NCBI RefSeq assembly: GCF_013466425.1 | Contig: NZ_CP059165.1 | Location: 1,302,001 to 1,366,000, forward strand | Direction of reading: 5' to 3' | DNA: 64,000 bases | DNA from: Mycobacterium vicinigordonae | Lineage (GTDB): Bacteria > Actinomycetota > Actinomycetes > Mycobacteriales > Mycobacteriaceae | Part shown: in pieces, positions 37,010 through 46,227 of the stretch | Position numbering within the stretch: the stretch's first letter is position 1 | Layout of the letters: every line of letters starts with the position of its first letter | Notes under the pieces: model-generated | What the model saw: only the letters and a program-made list of their open reading frames with translations | What the model was told of the DNA's origin: nothing | Database searches by the model: none | Translations under genes and position numbers: made by a program

Positions 37010-37374
37010 AGCCCGGACCCCCGTCCCACTGCGACGATGACAGCGGCTGTGAAGATCAGCACGGTCAGCGCGACATTGCGCGGCTCGCGCAGGTGCGCGT
37101 GCGAGCCGATGGCGCCGACCATCACCACGGCGAAACCGGCAGCGGCCAGCGGGGTGAGAAACTTGTCGACCCCGAGTAGCCAGGGCAGCAGAATCCCGAT
37201 AGCGCCCAGCAGTTCGCAGAACGCGGTGACCCGAACTACCGGCAGCGGGAAGGGAGCGACCCCGGTTTGGCCGATCGCGATCAGCCTCTCTTTGGGCTGA
37301 CTTATTTTCGCCGCCCCCGACACCGCGAATATTGCGGCAAGTGCTACCTGCAATGTCCATAGCAGTGCATTCAT
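37006..37374 (-). CDS. DoxX-like membrane protein
   Basis: This 122-residue protein has four helices and the DoxX pattern (ALLWTLQVALAAIFAVSGAAKI, FCELLGAIGILLPWLLG, FLTPLAAAGFAVVMVGAIGSH). DoxX-family proteins sit in the cytoplasmic membrane and some act in redox or thiol stress complexes. It is coupled to the SnoaL-like gene downstream. The small multidrug-resistance gene ends 68 bases upstream. Confidence 0.85.
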   Translation of the reverse strand: MNALLWTLQVALAAIFAVSGAAKISQPKERLIAIGQTGVAPFPLPVVRVTAFCELLGAIGILLPWLLGVDKFLTPLAAAGFAVVMVGAIGSHAHLREPRNVALTVLIFTAAVIVAVGRGSGL

Positions 37375-37442
37375 TTCGACCTCCGATGTAGATGTGCGTG
37401 CACAGATGAGACGCCGCAGCCACGCCGGATGTGACAGGGACT

Positions 37443-37757
37443 TCAGCCGACCAGCTTCAAGCCGACGATGCAGGCGATCACTCCGCCGATGAGCAGGATC
37501 TTTACCGGCGACGCCGATTCGCCGCCGGTCAGCATCGCGTAGCCGACGGTGAGCACGGCGCCGACGCCGACCCACACCGCGTAGCTCGTTCCGGTGGGTA
37601 GGCTGCGCATCGCGATCGCCAGGCCGGTCATAGATGCCAGCAGAGCGACGGCGAAAATCACCGAGGGAAGCAGCCGCGAGAAGCCGTCGGACCTCGCCAA
37701 CGCGGTGGCCCACACGGCCTCTAGGGTCCCCGACACGATCAAGACGAGCCAAGCCAT
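37443..37757 (-). CDS. Small multidrug resistance (SMR/SugE-Gdx-like) transporter subunit
   Basis: This 104-residue protein has four helices and the SMR signatures: Glu in helix 1 (IVSGTLEAVWATALARSDG), GLAIAMRSLPTGTSYAVWVGVGAV and SPVKILLIGGVIACIVGLKL. SMR proteins work as dual-topology dimers exporting cations or guanidinium. The W/GxAYAVW-type helix is closest to the SugE/Gdx or QacE groups; which one cannot be settled by eye. ATG 37757 has GGAGG six bases upstream. It is a single gene, so probably a homodimer. Confidence 0.88.
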   Translation of the reverse strand: MAWLVLIVSGTLEAVWATALARSDGFSRLLPSVIFAVALLASMTGLAIAMRSLPTGTSYAVWVGVGAVLTVGYAMLTGGESASPVKILLIGGVIACIVGLKLVG

Positions 37758-37836
37758 CACGCACCTCCATAGCGCCGTCTTTTCGCAGGCCGGGTACGGT
37801 GCGCCTCGTCCGGTGTCGGTTTCGACTCAGGCGATG

Positions 37837-38970
37837 CTAGCAAACTGCGGAAAGGCCGGGCACCCACTGCCCGTCGGCCATCACCGCTTTGACTCTCAGA
37901 TCAGCTTCCAGCACAACAAGATTCGCGCGCCATCCGGCCTTTATGGCGCCCACCCCATCGAACCCCAGCGCACGGGCCGGGGTGGCCGAGGTGGTCCGCA
38001 CCGCCGCGTTCAAACCCGAACCGCGCGCCACCGCAGCGAAGAGTTGATCCATGGCGGCGGTGCTGCCCGCGATGGTGGACGTGCCGCGCACCGTGGCCAC
38101 ACCCGCATTCACCACGATCGGCAGCGACCCGAGACGGAACTCGCCGTCGCCGCATCCGGCCGCGGCCGTCGCATCGGTGATCACCGCAACGCGCTCGGGC
38201 CCCACCGCCGCGATCACCGCGGCGACTACATCGGGGTGCAGGTGCACGCCGTCGGCGATGAGTTCGACGGTCACCCGCGGGTCGGCCAGCAAGGCCAGCA
38301 CCGGGCCCGGGTCTCGGTGGTCCAGTGGCGGCATGGCATTGAACAGATGGGTTCCGACGGTGGCGCCCAGCGCCAGGGCGTGCCGAGTCTGTTGGTATGT
38401 CGCATTTGTATGCCCCACGGCGACAACAATATTCGCCTGCACAAACCGGCGGATCGCCCACTCGCTGCCGGGTAGTTCGGGGGCCAGCGTGACCATCCGG
38501 ATGGTGCCGTCGGCGGCGGCGAGCAGGGCCTCGATCTCGGTCGCGTCCGGCGCGCGCAGCGCAGTGTGGTCGTGGGCGCCGCAGCGCGCCGCACTGAGCC
38601 ACGGTCCCTCCAGGTGGATGCCGGCGACGGTGCCTTGGTGCGTCGCCTTGGCGAGGACGCGTACGGCATCGATCAGATCGGTGGGTACGGCGGTCACCAG
38701 GCTGGCCAGCATGGTGGTGGTCCCGTGCCGGCGGTGGAACTCGACGGCTTGCTCGGCCGTGGCCGGGTCGGTGAACGACGAACCACCACCCCCGTGTACG
38801 TGCATGTCGACGAAGCCAGGAACCACAACGGAATTCGGCAGATCGACATCGACGGGGACGGGCGGGTCCCCGCCGCCGCAGGCAACGATTCGGCGCCCGG
38901 CCACGTGTACCCAGCCTGGACGGCAGACTTCGCCATCGACGACAACCGTCCCGGCTTGGATCAGGGTCAC
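37837..38970 (-). CDS. nagA: N-acetylglucosamine-6-phosphate deacetylase
   Basis: This 377-residue amidohydrolase-fold enzyme removes acetyl from GlcNAc-6-phosphate to give glucosamine-6-phosphate in amino-sugar recycling. H57 and H59 are in DMHVHGGG, the metal Glu is E121 (HLEGPW), metal His are H187 (VGHTNAT) and H208 (GTHLFNAM), substrate His is H243 (DGVHLHP) and catalytic Asp is D266 (ITDATAA). GTG 38970 overlaps the sugI stop (GTGA). A much longer open frame upstream is antisense or out-of-frame to sugI. It matches Rv3332. Confidence 0.94.
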   Translation of the reverse strand: MTLIQAGTVVVDGEVCRPGWVHVAGRRIVACGGGDPPVPVDVDLPNSVVVPGFVDMHVHGGGGSSFTDPATAEQAVEFHRRHGTTTMLASLVTAVPTDLIDAVRVLAKATHQGTVAGIHLEGPWLSAARCGAHDHTALRAPDATEIEALLAAADGTIRMVTLAPELPGSEWAIRRFVQANIVVAVGHTNATYQQTRHALALGATVGTHLFNAMPPLDHRDPGPVLALLADPRVTVELIADGVHLHPDVVAAVIAAVGPERVAVITDATAAAGCGDGEFRLGSLPIVVNAGVATVRGTSTIAGSTAAMDQLFAAVARGSGLNAAVRTTSATPARALGFDGVGAIKAGWRANLVVLEADLRVKAVMADGQWVPGLSAVC

Positions 38971-40337
38971 GAGGACTCCGCCGGCGCGGGCCAGCGCCCG
39001 CCGTTCTCCCAGAAGTACCTGATCTCCTCGAGCTGGCGGCCTTTGGTCTCGGGCGCAAAGCGATGCACCACGACGAAGGCGACAACAGCGAACACGCCGA
39101 ATGCGGCGAAAACCGTTGCGCCACCGAGCCAGTCCAGCAACGTCAGGAAGAAGGCGGCGATCAGCGCATTGGCGATCAGATTCGAGGTCAGCATCACGCT
39201 GGATCCCATTGACCTCAGGTGAGACGGAAAGCTCTCGCCGGCGAAAACCCAAACCAGCGAACCGAATCCGAAGTTGAACCCGATGGTGAACAGCAGCACC
39301 CCGCCGAACCCGAGTGCCAGTGCGACACCACCTTGTCCACTGCCCTTGGGGTAGAAGGCGATCAACACCGCGTCGGCGGCGATCATCATCGCGATACCGG
39401 ACAGCAAGATCGGGATCCGGCCCAGCCGGTCGACCAGCGACAGCGACACGCTGACCGCCGCCAACGCGGCGACCTGCACCAGCGCGGGCAATCCCAGCTT
39501 TCCGAAGTTGCCGGCAAAGCCCATGTCGGAGAACAGTTGTGGGCTGTAGTAGACGATTGCGTTGATCCCGGTGATCTGCACCAGAAATCCGAGTGCGACG
39601 ACGAACAACGTGGCCCGCAGGTATGGCCGCCGCAGCATCTCCCCGATGGTGCCGCGGCCCTCGTCGACCGCGGCCGTGATCTCGGCCAGATCGGTCTCGA
39701 CGGCGTCGGCGGGTTCGACTCGCGCCAGCGCTTCGCGGGCCTGCTCGACGCGGCCCTTGAGCACATACCAGCGCGCGGTATCGGGCATCCGCAGCAGCAA
39801 CGGGATCAGCAGCGTGGCGGGCACGGCAGCCAGGCCCAGCATCCAGCGCCAACTCTGGATCGTCTCGGCCAGTGCGTAGCCCACCACATAACCGAGGATG
39901 ATGCCGGTAAGTGTGGCGAACTGGTAGGCGGTCAGCAGCCGGCCCCGCACGGCGGACGGCGCCGATTCGGCCACGTACACGGGCACCACTACCAGCGACA
40001 CCCCGATGGTCACGCCCAGCAGGAACCGCGCCGCAAACAGCATCGGCAGCGACACCGCCGTCGCGCCCAGCAGCGCGAACACCGCGTAACCGATCAGGAT
40101 TGCGACCATCGACTTCTTGCGTCCGATCGCGTCGGCGAGCACCCCGCCGGCCAGGGCTCCGACAATCTGGCCGATCACCACCATGGTGGTCACCAATCCC
40201 TTTTCCGGGATGGTGAGGCCGAAGTCGTTGGGCAAGAACAGCAGTGCCCCGGCGATGCTGGATAGGTCGTAGCCGTAGATGACTCCGACGCTGGCCGCGG
40301 TCAGTCCGACCAGGATCGCCCGCCGTCGAGCGCTCAG
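38967..40337 (-). CDS. sugI: Major facilitator sugar transporter SugI, with probable CTG start
   Basis: This is a 456-residue, 12-helix sugar porter. Motifs are the GRKKS loop after helix 2, PVYVAESAPSAVRGRLLTAYQ, the PESPR-like MPDTARWY end of the first half, and the C-terminal PETKGRQLEEI. The first ATG in frame (40235) would remove helix 1. Upstream codons in frame still encode it (RRRAILVGLTAASVGVIYGYDLSSIAGALLFLPNDFG). The only possible start there is CTG 40337, seven bases after AAAGG, and it overlaps the preceding stop as CTGA. The sugar is unknown; the nagA neighbour suggests an amino sugar. Confidence 0.92.
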   Translation of the reverse strand: MSARRRAILVGLTAASVGVIYGYDLSSIAGALLFLPNDFGLTIPEKGLVTTMVVIGQIVGALAGGVLADAIGRKKSMVAILIGYAVFALLGATAVSLPMLFAARFLLGVTIGVSLVVVPVYVAESAPSAVRGRLLTAYQFATLTGIILGYVVGYALAETIQSWRWMLGLAAVPATLLIPLLLRMPDTARWYVLKGRVEQAREALARVEPADAVETDLAEITAAVDEGRGTIGEMLRRPYLRATLFVVALGFLVQITGINAIVYYSPQLFSDMGFAGNFGKLGLPALVQVAALAAVSVSLSLVDRLGRIPILLSGIAMMIAADAVLIAFYPKGSGQGGVALALGFGGVLLFTIGFNFGFGSLVWVFAGESFPSHLRSMGSSVMLTSNLIANALIAAFFLTLLDWLGGATVFAAFGVFAVVAFVVVHRFAPETKGRQLEEIRYFWENGGRWPAPAESS

Positions 40338-40657
40338 ATTTTTACCTTTGCTCTGAGGATTTTGATCACTGCGGCGGGGTCGTCAGGGGTAATGCAGGCG
40401 CGCACTGGGCGGCCCGTGTGCAGGATCAATAGTGTTGACTTGCGGCCCCGGTGGACGTCTAGGGGGAACCAGTAGCGCGGGTCGGTGGCGCCCCAGATGC
40501 GGCCCTTGCCAGTAGCCCAGCCCATCTTTTTGGACTTGATGCTGGTGATGTCGGCGTATTCGATGCGCTTAGCGTTGGCAAACGGGAAGTAGTAGCGCCG
40601 AATTGTCATCCCGTCCTCGTCGAGCGTGAGGCCAGAGTCCTCGTAGAGGGCGGTCAT
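40334..40657 (-). CDS. Small PH-domain-like protein, unknown function
   Basis: This 107-residue protein has beta-rich features resembling bacterial PH-like domains (GMTIRRYYFPFANAKRIEYADITSIKSK, KSTLLILHTGRPVRACITPDDPAAVI). It lies between dacB1 (10 bases upstream) and sugI (CTGA overlap), so it belongs to the same operon. There is no signal peptide or membrane helix. The function is unknown. Confidence 0.78.
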   Translation of the reverse strand: MTALYEDSGLTLDEDGMTIRRYYFPFANAKRIEYADITSIKSKKMGWATGKGRIWGATDPRYWFPLDVHRGRKSTLLILHTGRPVRACITPDDPAAVIKILRAKVKI

Positions 40658-40667
40658 TGCGTGGAGT

Positions 40668-41903
40668 CTAGTGCTGGGCCCGGCGGTTCATCGACCGTGC
40701 CACCAGGATCAGACCGAAGACGACAACGGCGCCGACAAGGGCCACCCCGACCCGGATTGGGAGCGCGTCGGCGGGCGACATCAAACCGGCGGCCTGGGTG
40801 TTGTCGGGGCCGCGGCTGGCCGGGTTGTTGCCGGGGGTGGCCAGCGACGGATCGGGTTCCACCAGCGATCCCACCTGAGTGCCCTGGGGGGTGCTGAACC
40901 CATAGTCGAGCAGATGCGCGGCCTGCTCCCACGGAGCGATCGGCTGCCGGGTGCCGTGCAGCAGCACCGCCATCAAGCGCCGGCCGTCGCGGTTGGCCGC
41001 GCCGACGAAGGTCTGGCCGGCGTCGTCGGTGTAGCCGGTCTTGCCGCCCATGGCGCCCGGATAGTGGTAGAGCAGCTGGTTGTCGTTCTCTAGCTCATAG
41101 CCCGGGTGGTCGCCGTGGCCGGGGAAGTCGAAGGTGCGGGTGGCGACGATGTCGGCGAAGACGGGGTTGTGCCAGGCATAGCGGTAGAACAGGCCGATGT
41201 CGTAGGCCGAGGTGCTCATGCCCGGCCCGTCCAGCCCGGACGGGGTGGCGACGCGGGTGTCGTGGCCGCCTAGCTTGACTGCCAGCACGTTCAGCTTGTC
41301 CAGGGCGGCTTGCATGCCGCCGAGTTGCATGGCCAGCGCGTGCGCGGCGTCGTTGCCCGAGTGCATCAGCAGGCCGTGCAGCAGCTGGTTGATGGTGTAG
41401 GTGCCGCCGGAGTCGACGCCGACCTTGGTGCCTTCGGCGGCGGCGTCGTCATCGGTGCCCGGGACGGTCTTGTTCTGGTTGAACGCGTTGATGGATGCCA
41501 TCGCCACCAGCACCTTGATGATGCTGGCGGGGCGGTGGCGCGCGTGCGGATCCTTGGCAGCGATGACGGCGCCGCTGTCAATGTCGGCGACCAGCCAAGC
41601 CTCGGCGGAGACGTCGCCGGGCACCGGGGGGGTGCCCGGGGCGGCGACGATGCCGCACCCGCCCAGTGCGGTTCCGCCGATGGGTGTCGAGGGTACGGCC
41701 AGCGGCAGCGGCGGGTCGCCCGCGTGGGGCACTTCGGAGGAGTCGACCGCAGGCGGAGTGTTGATCTTGTACGGGCAGTTCGGCGCCCCGGGATTCGCTT
41801 CGGCGCTGGGCTCTGCGGAGGCGAGCGCACCCGACCCCGCGACGAGGAATATCGCCGCGGCCAGGCTCGAAGCTGCGCGAAGTGAGGTCCTTAGAAGGGG
41901 CAT
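40668..41903 (-). CDS. dacB1: D-alanyl-D-alanine carboxypeptidase DacB1 (PBP5-type)
   Basis: This 411-residue exported penicillin-binding protein trims the terminal D-Ala of peptidoglycan stem peptides. It has a signal peptide at residues 1-30 ([16 protein letters not shown]). Catalytic S127 and K130 are in SIIK, S182-G-N184 is the second motif, and K288-T-G290 is in [10 protein letters not shown]-terminal helix ([18 protein letters not shown]) anchors it in the membrane. It is the first gene of an operon with the PH-like protein, sugI and nagA. It corresponds to Rv3330. Confidence 0.95.
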   Translation of the reverse strand: MPLLRTSLRAASSLAAAIFLVAGSGALASAEPSAEANPGAPNCPYKINTPPAVDSSEVPHAGDPPLPLAVPSTPIGGTALGGCGIVAAPGTPPVPGDVSAEAWLVADIDSGAVIAAKDPHARHRPASIIKVLVAMASINAFNQNKTVPGTDDDAAAEGTKVGVDSGGTYTINQLLHGLLMHSGNDAAHALAMQLGGMQAALDKLNVLAVKLGGHDTRVATPSGLDGPGMSTSAYDIGLFYRYAWHNPVFADIVATRTFDFPGHGDHPGYELENDNQLLYHYPGAMGGKTGYTDDAGQTFVGAANRDGRRLMAVLLHGTRQPIAPWEQAAHLLDYGFSTPQGTQVGSLVEPDPSLATPGNNPASRGPDNTQAAGLMSPADALPIRVGVALVGAVVVFGLILVARSMNRRAQH

Positions 41904-41992
41904 CGCTGAGCAGACTAGGCGATTGACGGTGGGAATTCGGGTTGCCGCGCTGTGACTGATGTGGCGTAAGTTGCGGGTCGAAACCCGGTATT

Positions 41993-42024
41993 TGACAGTG
42001 TCGGAAACCTAAATGACACTGTCA
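41993..42024. promoter_or_regulatory. Paired palindromic operator of the MerR-VIT/VWA operon
   Basis: TGACAGTGTC (41993-42002) and GACACTGTCA (42015-42024) are perfect inverted copies with a 12-base spacer. The right half, TGACACTGTCA, is also a palindrome by itself. A TTGACA at 41992-41997 overlaps the left arm. The MerR start codon is five bases downstream. This suggests autoregulation by the adjacent MerR-family protein. Confidence 0.7.
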
Positions 42025-42029
42025 TTATC

Positions 42030-42611
42030 ATGAAGTTGCTGACACTTCCCGAATTCGCCGCCGCGGCCGCCGAGGCCGTGCGGGCATCCGGCGCGGCACC
42101 GGAGAACCGGCAGGCCAAGGCCGTCCCGGCCGAGCGGATGGTGCGCTATTACACGGCCCGGGGTCTGCTACCCAGGCCGGGAAACGCCGGCCGCGCGCTG
42201 ACCTACGGGCGCACGCACCTGGTCAGGCTTGTCGCGATCAAGCGGTTGCAGGGCCAGGGACTGTCCCTGGACGACATCGCCGCACGGTTGGAGGGGATGT
42301 CGCAGGACGACGTGGAAGCGCTGGCCGCGATACCGGCGGGGGCTATGCCGGCCGACCTGGGCGACCCCCAGCCCACTGCCGAACCCGCCCGCGCGGCCGG
42401 CACCTTTTGGCGGACGGTTCCCGCGGCCGCGTCCGTCGCACCCGTTGCGGCCGAACCGGCGGTGACCAGCCTGCAGGCCGTCCGCCTTTCCGACACTGTC
42501 ACCTTGTTGCTGGACGGATCTGCCGGCCCGCTGCCCCCGCTCGACTCGTTGCGCAGTGCCGCGACGCCGCTGCTGGATCTGCTCGCCACCGCATGGAAGG
42601 ACTCGCCATGA
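42030..42611 (+). CDS. Atypical MerR-family transcriptional regulator
   Basis: This 193-residue protein has a winged-helix MerR domain split by an Ala-rich insertion after the first helix. The core is MVRYYTARGLLPRPGNAGRALTYGRTHLVRLVAIKRLQGQGLSLDDIAARLEG. No metal-binding cysteines are present, so it is not a metal sensor of the usual type. The C-terminal part (TSLQAVRLSDTVTLLLDGSAGPLPPLDSL) may be the effector domain. It overlaps the VIT/VWA gene by ATGA and probably binds the palindrome at 41993-42024. From memory, this pair is absent between dacB1 and Rv3329 in M. tuberculosis. Confidence 0.82.
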   Translation: MKLLTLPEFAAAAAEAVRASGAAPENRQAKAVPAERMVRYYTARGLLPRPGNAGRALTYGRTHLVRLVAIKRLQGQGLSLDDIAARLEGMSQDDVEALAAIPAGAMPADLGDPQPTAEPARAAGTFWRTVPAAASVAPVAAEPAVTSLQAVRLSDTVTLLLDGSAGPLPPLDSLRSAATPLLDLLATAWKDSP

Positions 42612-44875
42612 ATGCCCAATTGTTGCCCCTGCTGCCGCCGGAATCCGCCCCGCCGGTTCGAGCCGACGTGCCGTCGTGCGGCGAGCTAAGCGCGGCGGAC
42701 GGCCGTCCGCTGCCGCTCAAGGCGCTCAGTGTCGAGACCGCGATTGTGGGCATGACGGCCACGTCCACGGTGCGGCAGCGGTTCGTCAACACCGGCGACA
42801 CCACCATCGAGGCCACGTATGTGTTCCCGCTGCCTTCCCGGGCCGGGGTCACCGACTTCGTCGCGGATCTGGCCGGACGACGGGTGATCGGCGTGCTCAA
42901 GGAGCGCGGCGAGGCCCGTGCCGCGTACGAACAGGCCATCGTGGCCGGCCAGCGCGCCGCGATCGTGGAGGAGGACCGCTCCGACGTCTTCTCGGTGCGG
43001 GTCGGCAACATCGGGCCGGGCGAAGCGGCCACCATCGAGATGCGGCTGACGGGCCCACTGCCGTTCGAGGACGGCGAGGCCACCTTCCGCTTTCCGCTGG
43101 TGGTCGCCCCGCGCTACACCACGGGCACCCCGCTGCCGGGCGACCAGACCGGTTCGGGACAGGCCGCCGACACCGATGCCGTGCCCGACGCGTCGCGGGT
43201 GACCCCGCCGCGGCTGCTCGATTCCGAAGACCGCCCGGACCTGGATATCTCGCTGACCGTCGACGGCGCCGGACTGGCGGTGTCGGAGCTACGCGCGAGC
43301 CTGCCCACCGTTGTTACTGCCGGCGACGGACCGAGCGTGCTGCGGCTCGAGCCGGGCGTGCGCGCTGACCAGGACTTCGTGCTGCGTTTCCTGGTCGACC
43401 GCAGCGGGCTGTCGTCGTCGGCGGTGCTGGTGCCGGACGCCGAAGGCCACCAGGGCACCTGGGCGGTGACCGTACTGCCGCCCGCCGAGACATCCAGTGC
43501 GCCTAGGGATGTGGTGGTGGTGCTGGACCGCTCGGGATCGATGCACGGCTGGAAGATGATCGCTGCGCGACGGGCAGCCGGCCGGATCGTAGACATGCTC
43601 GACGCGCGAGATCGGTTCTGTGTACTGGCTTTTGACGACCGGATCGACACGGTACCCCGGCTCAGCGCCGGATTGGTCGAGGCCAACGACCGCAACCGGT
43701 TCGCGGCCGCGTCCTGGCTGGGTTCACTGGACAGCCGCGGGGGAACGGAGATGGCCGAGCCGTTGCAGCGGGCGGTCCAGCTGCTCAGCGATTCCGGCGC
43801 CGAGAGGCAGGCCAGCGTGGTGCTGGTGACCGACGGGCAAATCACCGGCGAGGACCAGCTGCTGCGGACGCTAGCCCCCACGGTCGGGAGCACCCGCATC
43901 TATTGCGTGGGCGTCGACCGCGCGGTCAACGCGGGCTTCCTGGACCGGCTTGCGCAGTTGGGCACCGGGCGATCGGAGCTGGTCGAATCCGAGGAACGGC
44001 TGGACGAGGTGATGGCGCGGCTGGCCCGCACCATCGGGCGCCCGGCGCTGACCGGGCTGCGGGTCCGTGCCGACGGCGTCGAGCTCATTGACGACACCGT
44101 CACGCCGAGCCGACTGCCCGACGCTTTCGCCGGTGTGCCGAGGGTGATCTCCGGGCGCTACCGGGGCCCGGGCCCCGCAACGTTCCGGATCGAAGCCGAC
44201 GGCTCCACGGTGGCCACGCTGGACGCGCGGATCATACCGGAAGCTGTTGCGGTTCAGACGATTTGGGCTCGGGCGTTGGTACGTGATCTGGAGGACGACT
44301 ACGCTGCGTACCGCGCCGACGACGAATTGGCCGCGCAGATCGTCGCGCACTCCATCCGGTTCGGGGTGCTGTCCCGCTTCACCGCTTTCGTGGCCGTCGA
44401 CCCGTCACGTACCGACGCGGGGCCACTCGACGAGGTGATCCAGCCCGTCGAGAGGCCCTCCGGCTGGGCGCCCACAGTGGGATTCGCGCCCACCGGAATG
44501 GCTAATTCGGCCGCCTGCCTGGCGATGCCCGCGCCAGCGGTGTACTCCGGGCCCGAAGCCCGCGCTACCCGGAAGCCCGCGCCCGCGCGGCTGCGGCCGC
44601 TGGACAAACTGCTCAAGCAGGTGGAGAAGGCAACCCAGGTGCGGCGTTCTGGGCTCGACGCGGTGCTGGCCGAACTCGAGCAGCATCGGGATGCGGCGAC
44701 GGAGCCCGACCTGCACGCGGCGCTGGTGCAGCTGTGCAATGCGTTAGCGCGGTTCGTGAAGGGTCAGACGCAGGCCCAGTCGCGGGAGGTGCTGGTGGCC
44801 GTAGACGCGGTCAAGCGGCTGCTCGGCGGCAGCGATCGCGGACCACGCGTCCGGAAGCTGCGGTTCTGGGAGTAG
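42608..44875 (+). CDS. VIT domain plus von Willebrand factor A domain protein
   Basis: This is a 755-residue cytoplasmic-looking protein with no signal peptide. Residues 35-160 form a VIT domain (SVETAIVGMTATSTVRQRFVNTG, YVFPLPSRAGVTDFVADLAGRRVIGVLKERGEARAAYEQA). A VWA domain follows at about 300-470 with MIDAS motif DRSGSMHG and LVTDGQITG. The C-terminal 280 residues contain charged, partly helical sequence (LDKLLKQVEKATQVRRSGLDAVLAELEQH). This layout resembles inter-alpha-trypsin-inhibitor-like and marine-proteobacterial sortase-target proteins, but without a sorting signal. The start overlaps the MerR stop (ATGA). The function is unknown; a stress-responsive protein-protein scaffold is likely. 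Confidence 0.88.
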   Translation: MNAQLLPLLPPESAPPVRADVPSCGELSAADGRPLPLKALSVETAIVGMTATSTVRQRFVNTGDTTIEATYVFPLPSRAGVTDFVADLAGRRVIGVLKERGEARAAYEQAIVAGQRAAIVEEDRSDVFSVRVGNIGPGEAATIEMRLTGPLPFEDGEATFRFPLVVAPRYTTGTPLPGDQTGSGQAADTDAVPDASRVTPPRLLDSEDRPDLDISLTVDGAGLAVSELRASLPTVVTAGDGPSVLRLEPGVRADQDFVLRFLVDRSGLSSSAVLVPDAEGHQGTWAVTVLPPAETSSAPRDVVVVLDRSGSMHGWKMIAARRAAGRIVDMLDARDRFCVLAFDDRIDTVPRLSAGLVEANDRNRFAAASWLGSLDSRGGTEMAEPLQRAVQLLSDSGAERQASVVLVTDGQITGEDQLLRTLAPTVGSTRIYCVGVDRAVNAGFLDRLAQLGTGRSELVESEERLDEVMARLARTIGRPALTGLRVRADGVELIDDTVTPSRLPDAFAGVPRVISGRYRGPGPATFRIEADGSTVATLDARIIPEAVAVQTIWARALVRDLEDDYAAYRADDELAAQIVAHSIRFGVLSRFTAFVAVDPSRTDAGPLDEVIQPVERPSGWAPTVGFAPTGMANSAACLAMPAPAVYSGPEARATRKPAPARLRPLDKLLKQVEKATQVRRSGLDAVLAELEQHRDAATEPDLHAALVQLCNALARFVKGQTQAQSREVLVAVDAVKRLLGGSDRGPRVRKLRFWE

Positions 44876-44895
44876 CGCAGGCGCGGCTTCGCCGA

Positions 44896-46227
44896 CTAAA
44901 ACCGCTCCCAGACCTGCCTCAGCACACCGCGCAGGATCGATTCGATGGTGTCGAACTCGGCCTGGCCGCTGATCAGCGGCGGGGCCAACTGGATGACGGA
45001 GTCGCCGCGCTCGTCGGTGCGGCAGTACAGGCCGGCGTCGAACAGTGCCGCGGACACCCGTCCCAGGAGCACCGACCGTTCGTCGTCGGAGAACCTCTGC
45101 TTGGCGGCCTGATCCTTGACCAGTTCGATACCGAAGAAGAAGCCTTCGCCGCGGACATCGCCGACGATCGGTAGGTCGTAGAGCTTTTCCAGCGTCGCTC
45201 GCAGGGCCGGGGACTGCTGCTTGACGTGATCGTTGAGGCCTTCGCGCTCGAAGATGTCCAGGTTGGCCAGTCCGACGGCGGTCGACACCGGATGGCCGCC
45301 AAAGGTGTAGCCGTGCGCGAACATCGTGGAGCTGTCGTAGAACGGCTCGAACAGCCGGTCGCTGGCAATCATCGCGCCCAGCGGTGAGTAGCCCGACGTC
45401 AGGCCTTTGGCGCAGGTGATCATGTCCGGCACGTAGCCGAAATCGCGACAGGCGAACATCGAACCGATCCGGCCGAACGCGCAGATCACCTCGTCGGAGA
45501 CCAGCAGCACGTCGTAGGCATCGCAGATCTCACGGACCCGCTCAAAGTAGCCCGGCGGGGGCGGGATGGAGCCGCCGGCATTCTGCACCGGTTCCAAGAA
45601 CACCGCGGCGACGGTGTCAGGGCCTTCGAATTCGATGGCTTCGGCGATCCGGTCGGCGGCCCAGCGCCCGAACGCTTTCTCATCGGTGTCATAGGGCTCG
45701 GGGGCGCGGTAGAAGTTGGTGTTGGGCACCCGGAATCCGCCTGGGGTGACCGGTTCGAAAGGCTGTTTGTACTTAGGCAGTCCGGTGATGGCCAGCGCGC
45801 CCTGGGTGGTGCCGTGGTAGGCGACCGAACGCGAAATCACCTTGTGCTTACCGGGTTTGCCGGTGAGCTTGAAGAATTGCTTGGCGACTTTCCATGCCGT
45901 CTCCACGGCTTCGGTGCCGCCGGTGGTGAAGAACACCCGGTTCAGGTCACCGGGGGCGTAACCGGCGACGCGTTCGGCCAGTTCGATCGCTGTCGGGGTG
46001 GCGTATCCCCAGAGCGGGAAGAACGCCAGCGTCTCGGCCTGTCGCGCCGCGACCTGCGCGAGTTCACTGCGGCCGTGGCCGACCTGCACGACGAACAGCC
46101 CGGAGAGCGCATCCAGGTATGCCTTGCCGTGGTCGTCGTAGATGGTGACGCCGTCGCCGCGGGTGATGACCGGCGGCGTGAACCCCGGACCGTGTTGGCT
46201 GAAGTGCAGCCAGAGGTTGTCGGCCAT
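44896..46227 (-). CDS. Class III omega-aminotransferase (Rv3329-like)
   Basis: This is a 443-residue (or longer) PLP-dependent aminotransferase. It shows LDALSGLFVVQVGHGR, FFTTGGTEAVETAWKVAKQF, VFLEPVQNAGGSIPPPPGYF, LVSDEVICAFGRIGSMF and the PLP lysine in MITCAKGLTSGYSPLGA. The acceptor is probably pyruvate or 2-oxoglutarate; substrate is unknown. ATG 46227 (MADNLWLHF) is given. The frame is open upstream: CTG 46266 lies seven bases after AGGAAGG and would add 13 residues, and TTG 46323 would overlap the palindrome at 46318. Confidence 0.93.
   Translation of the reverse strand: MADNLWLHFSQHGPGFTPPVITRGDGVTIYDDHGKAYLDALSGLFVVQVGHGRSELAQVAARQAETLAFFPLWGYATPTAIELAERVAGYAPGDLNRVFFTTGGTEAVETAWKVAKQFFKLTGKPGKHKVISRSVAYHGTTQGALAITGLPKYKQPFEPVTPGGFRVPNTNFYRAPEPYDTDEKAFGRWAADRIAEAIEFEGPDTVAAVFLEPVQNAGGSIPPPPGYFERVREICDAYDVLLVSDEVICAFGRIGSMFACRDFGYVPDMITCAKGLTSGYSPLGAMIASDRLFEPFYDSSTMFAHGYTFGGHPVSTAVGLANLDIFEREGLNDHVKQQSPALRATLEKLYDLPIVGDVRGEGFFFGIELVKDQAAKQRFSDDERSVLLGRVSAALFDAGLYCRTDERGDSVIQLAPPLISGQAEFDTIESILRGVLRQVWERF

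Noticed and set aside
37758..37836. Possible guanidine riboswitch upstream of the SMR gene
   Set aside because: A GTCG/CGAC hairpin exists, but the paired ACGR loops of the mini-ykkC class were not found.
38971..39852. Long N-terminal extension in frame with nagA
   Set aside because: It is an alternative frame of sugI, and nagA has a clear GTG overlapping the sugI stop.
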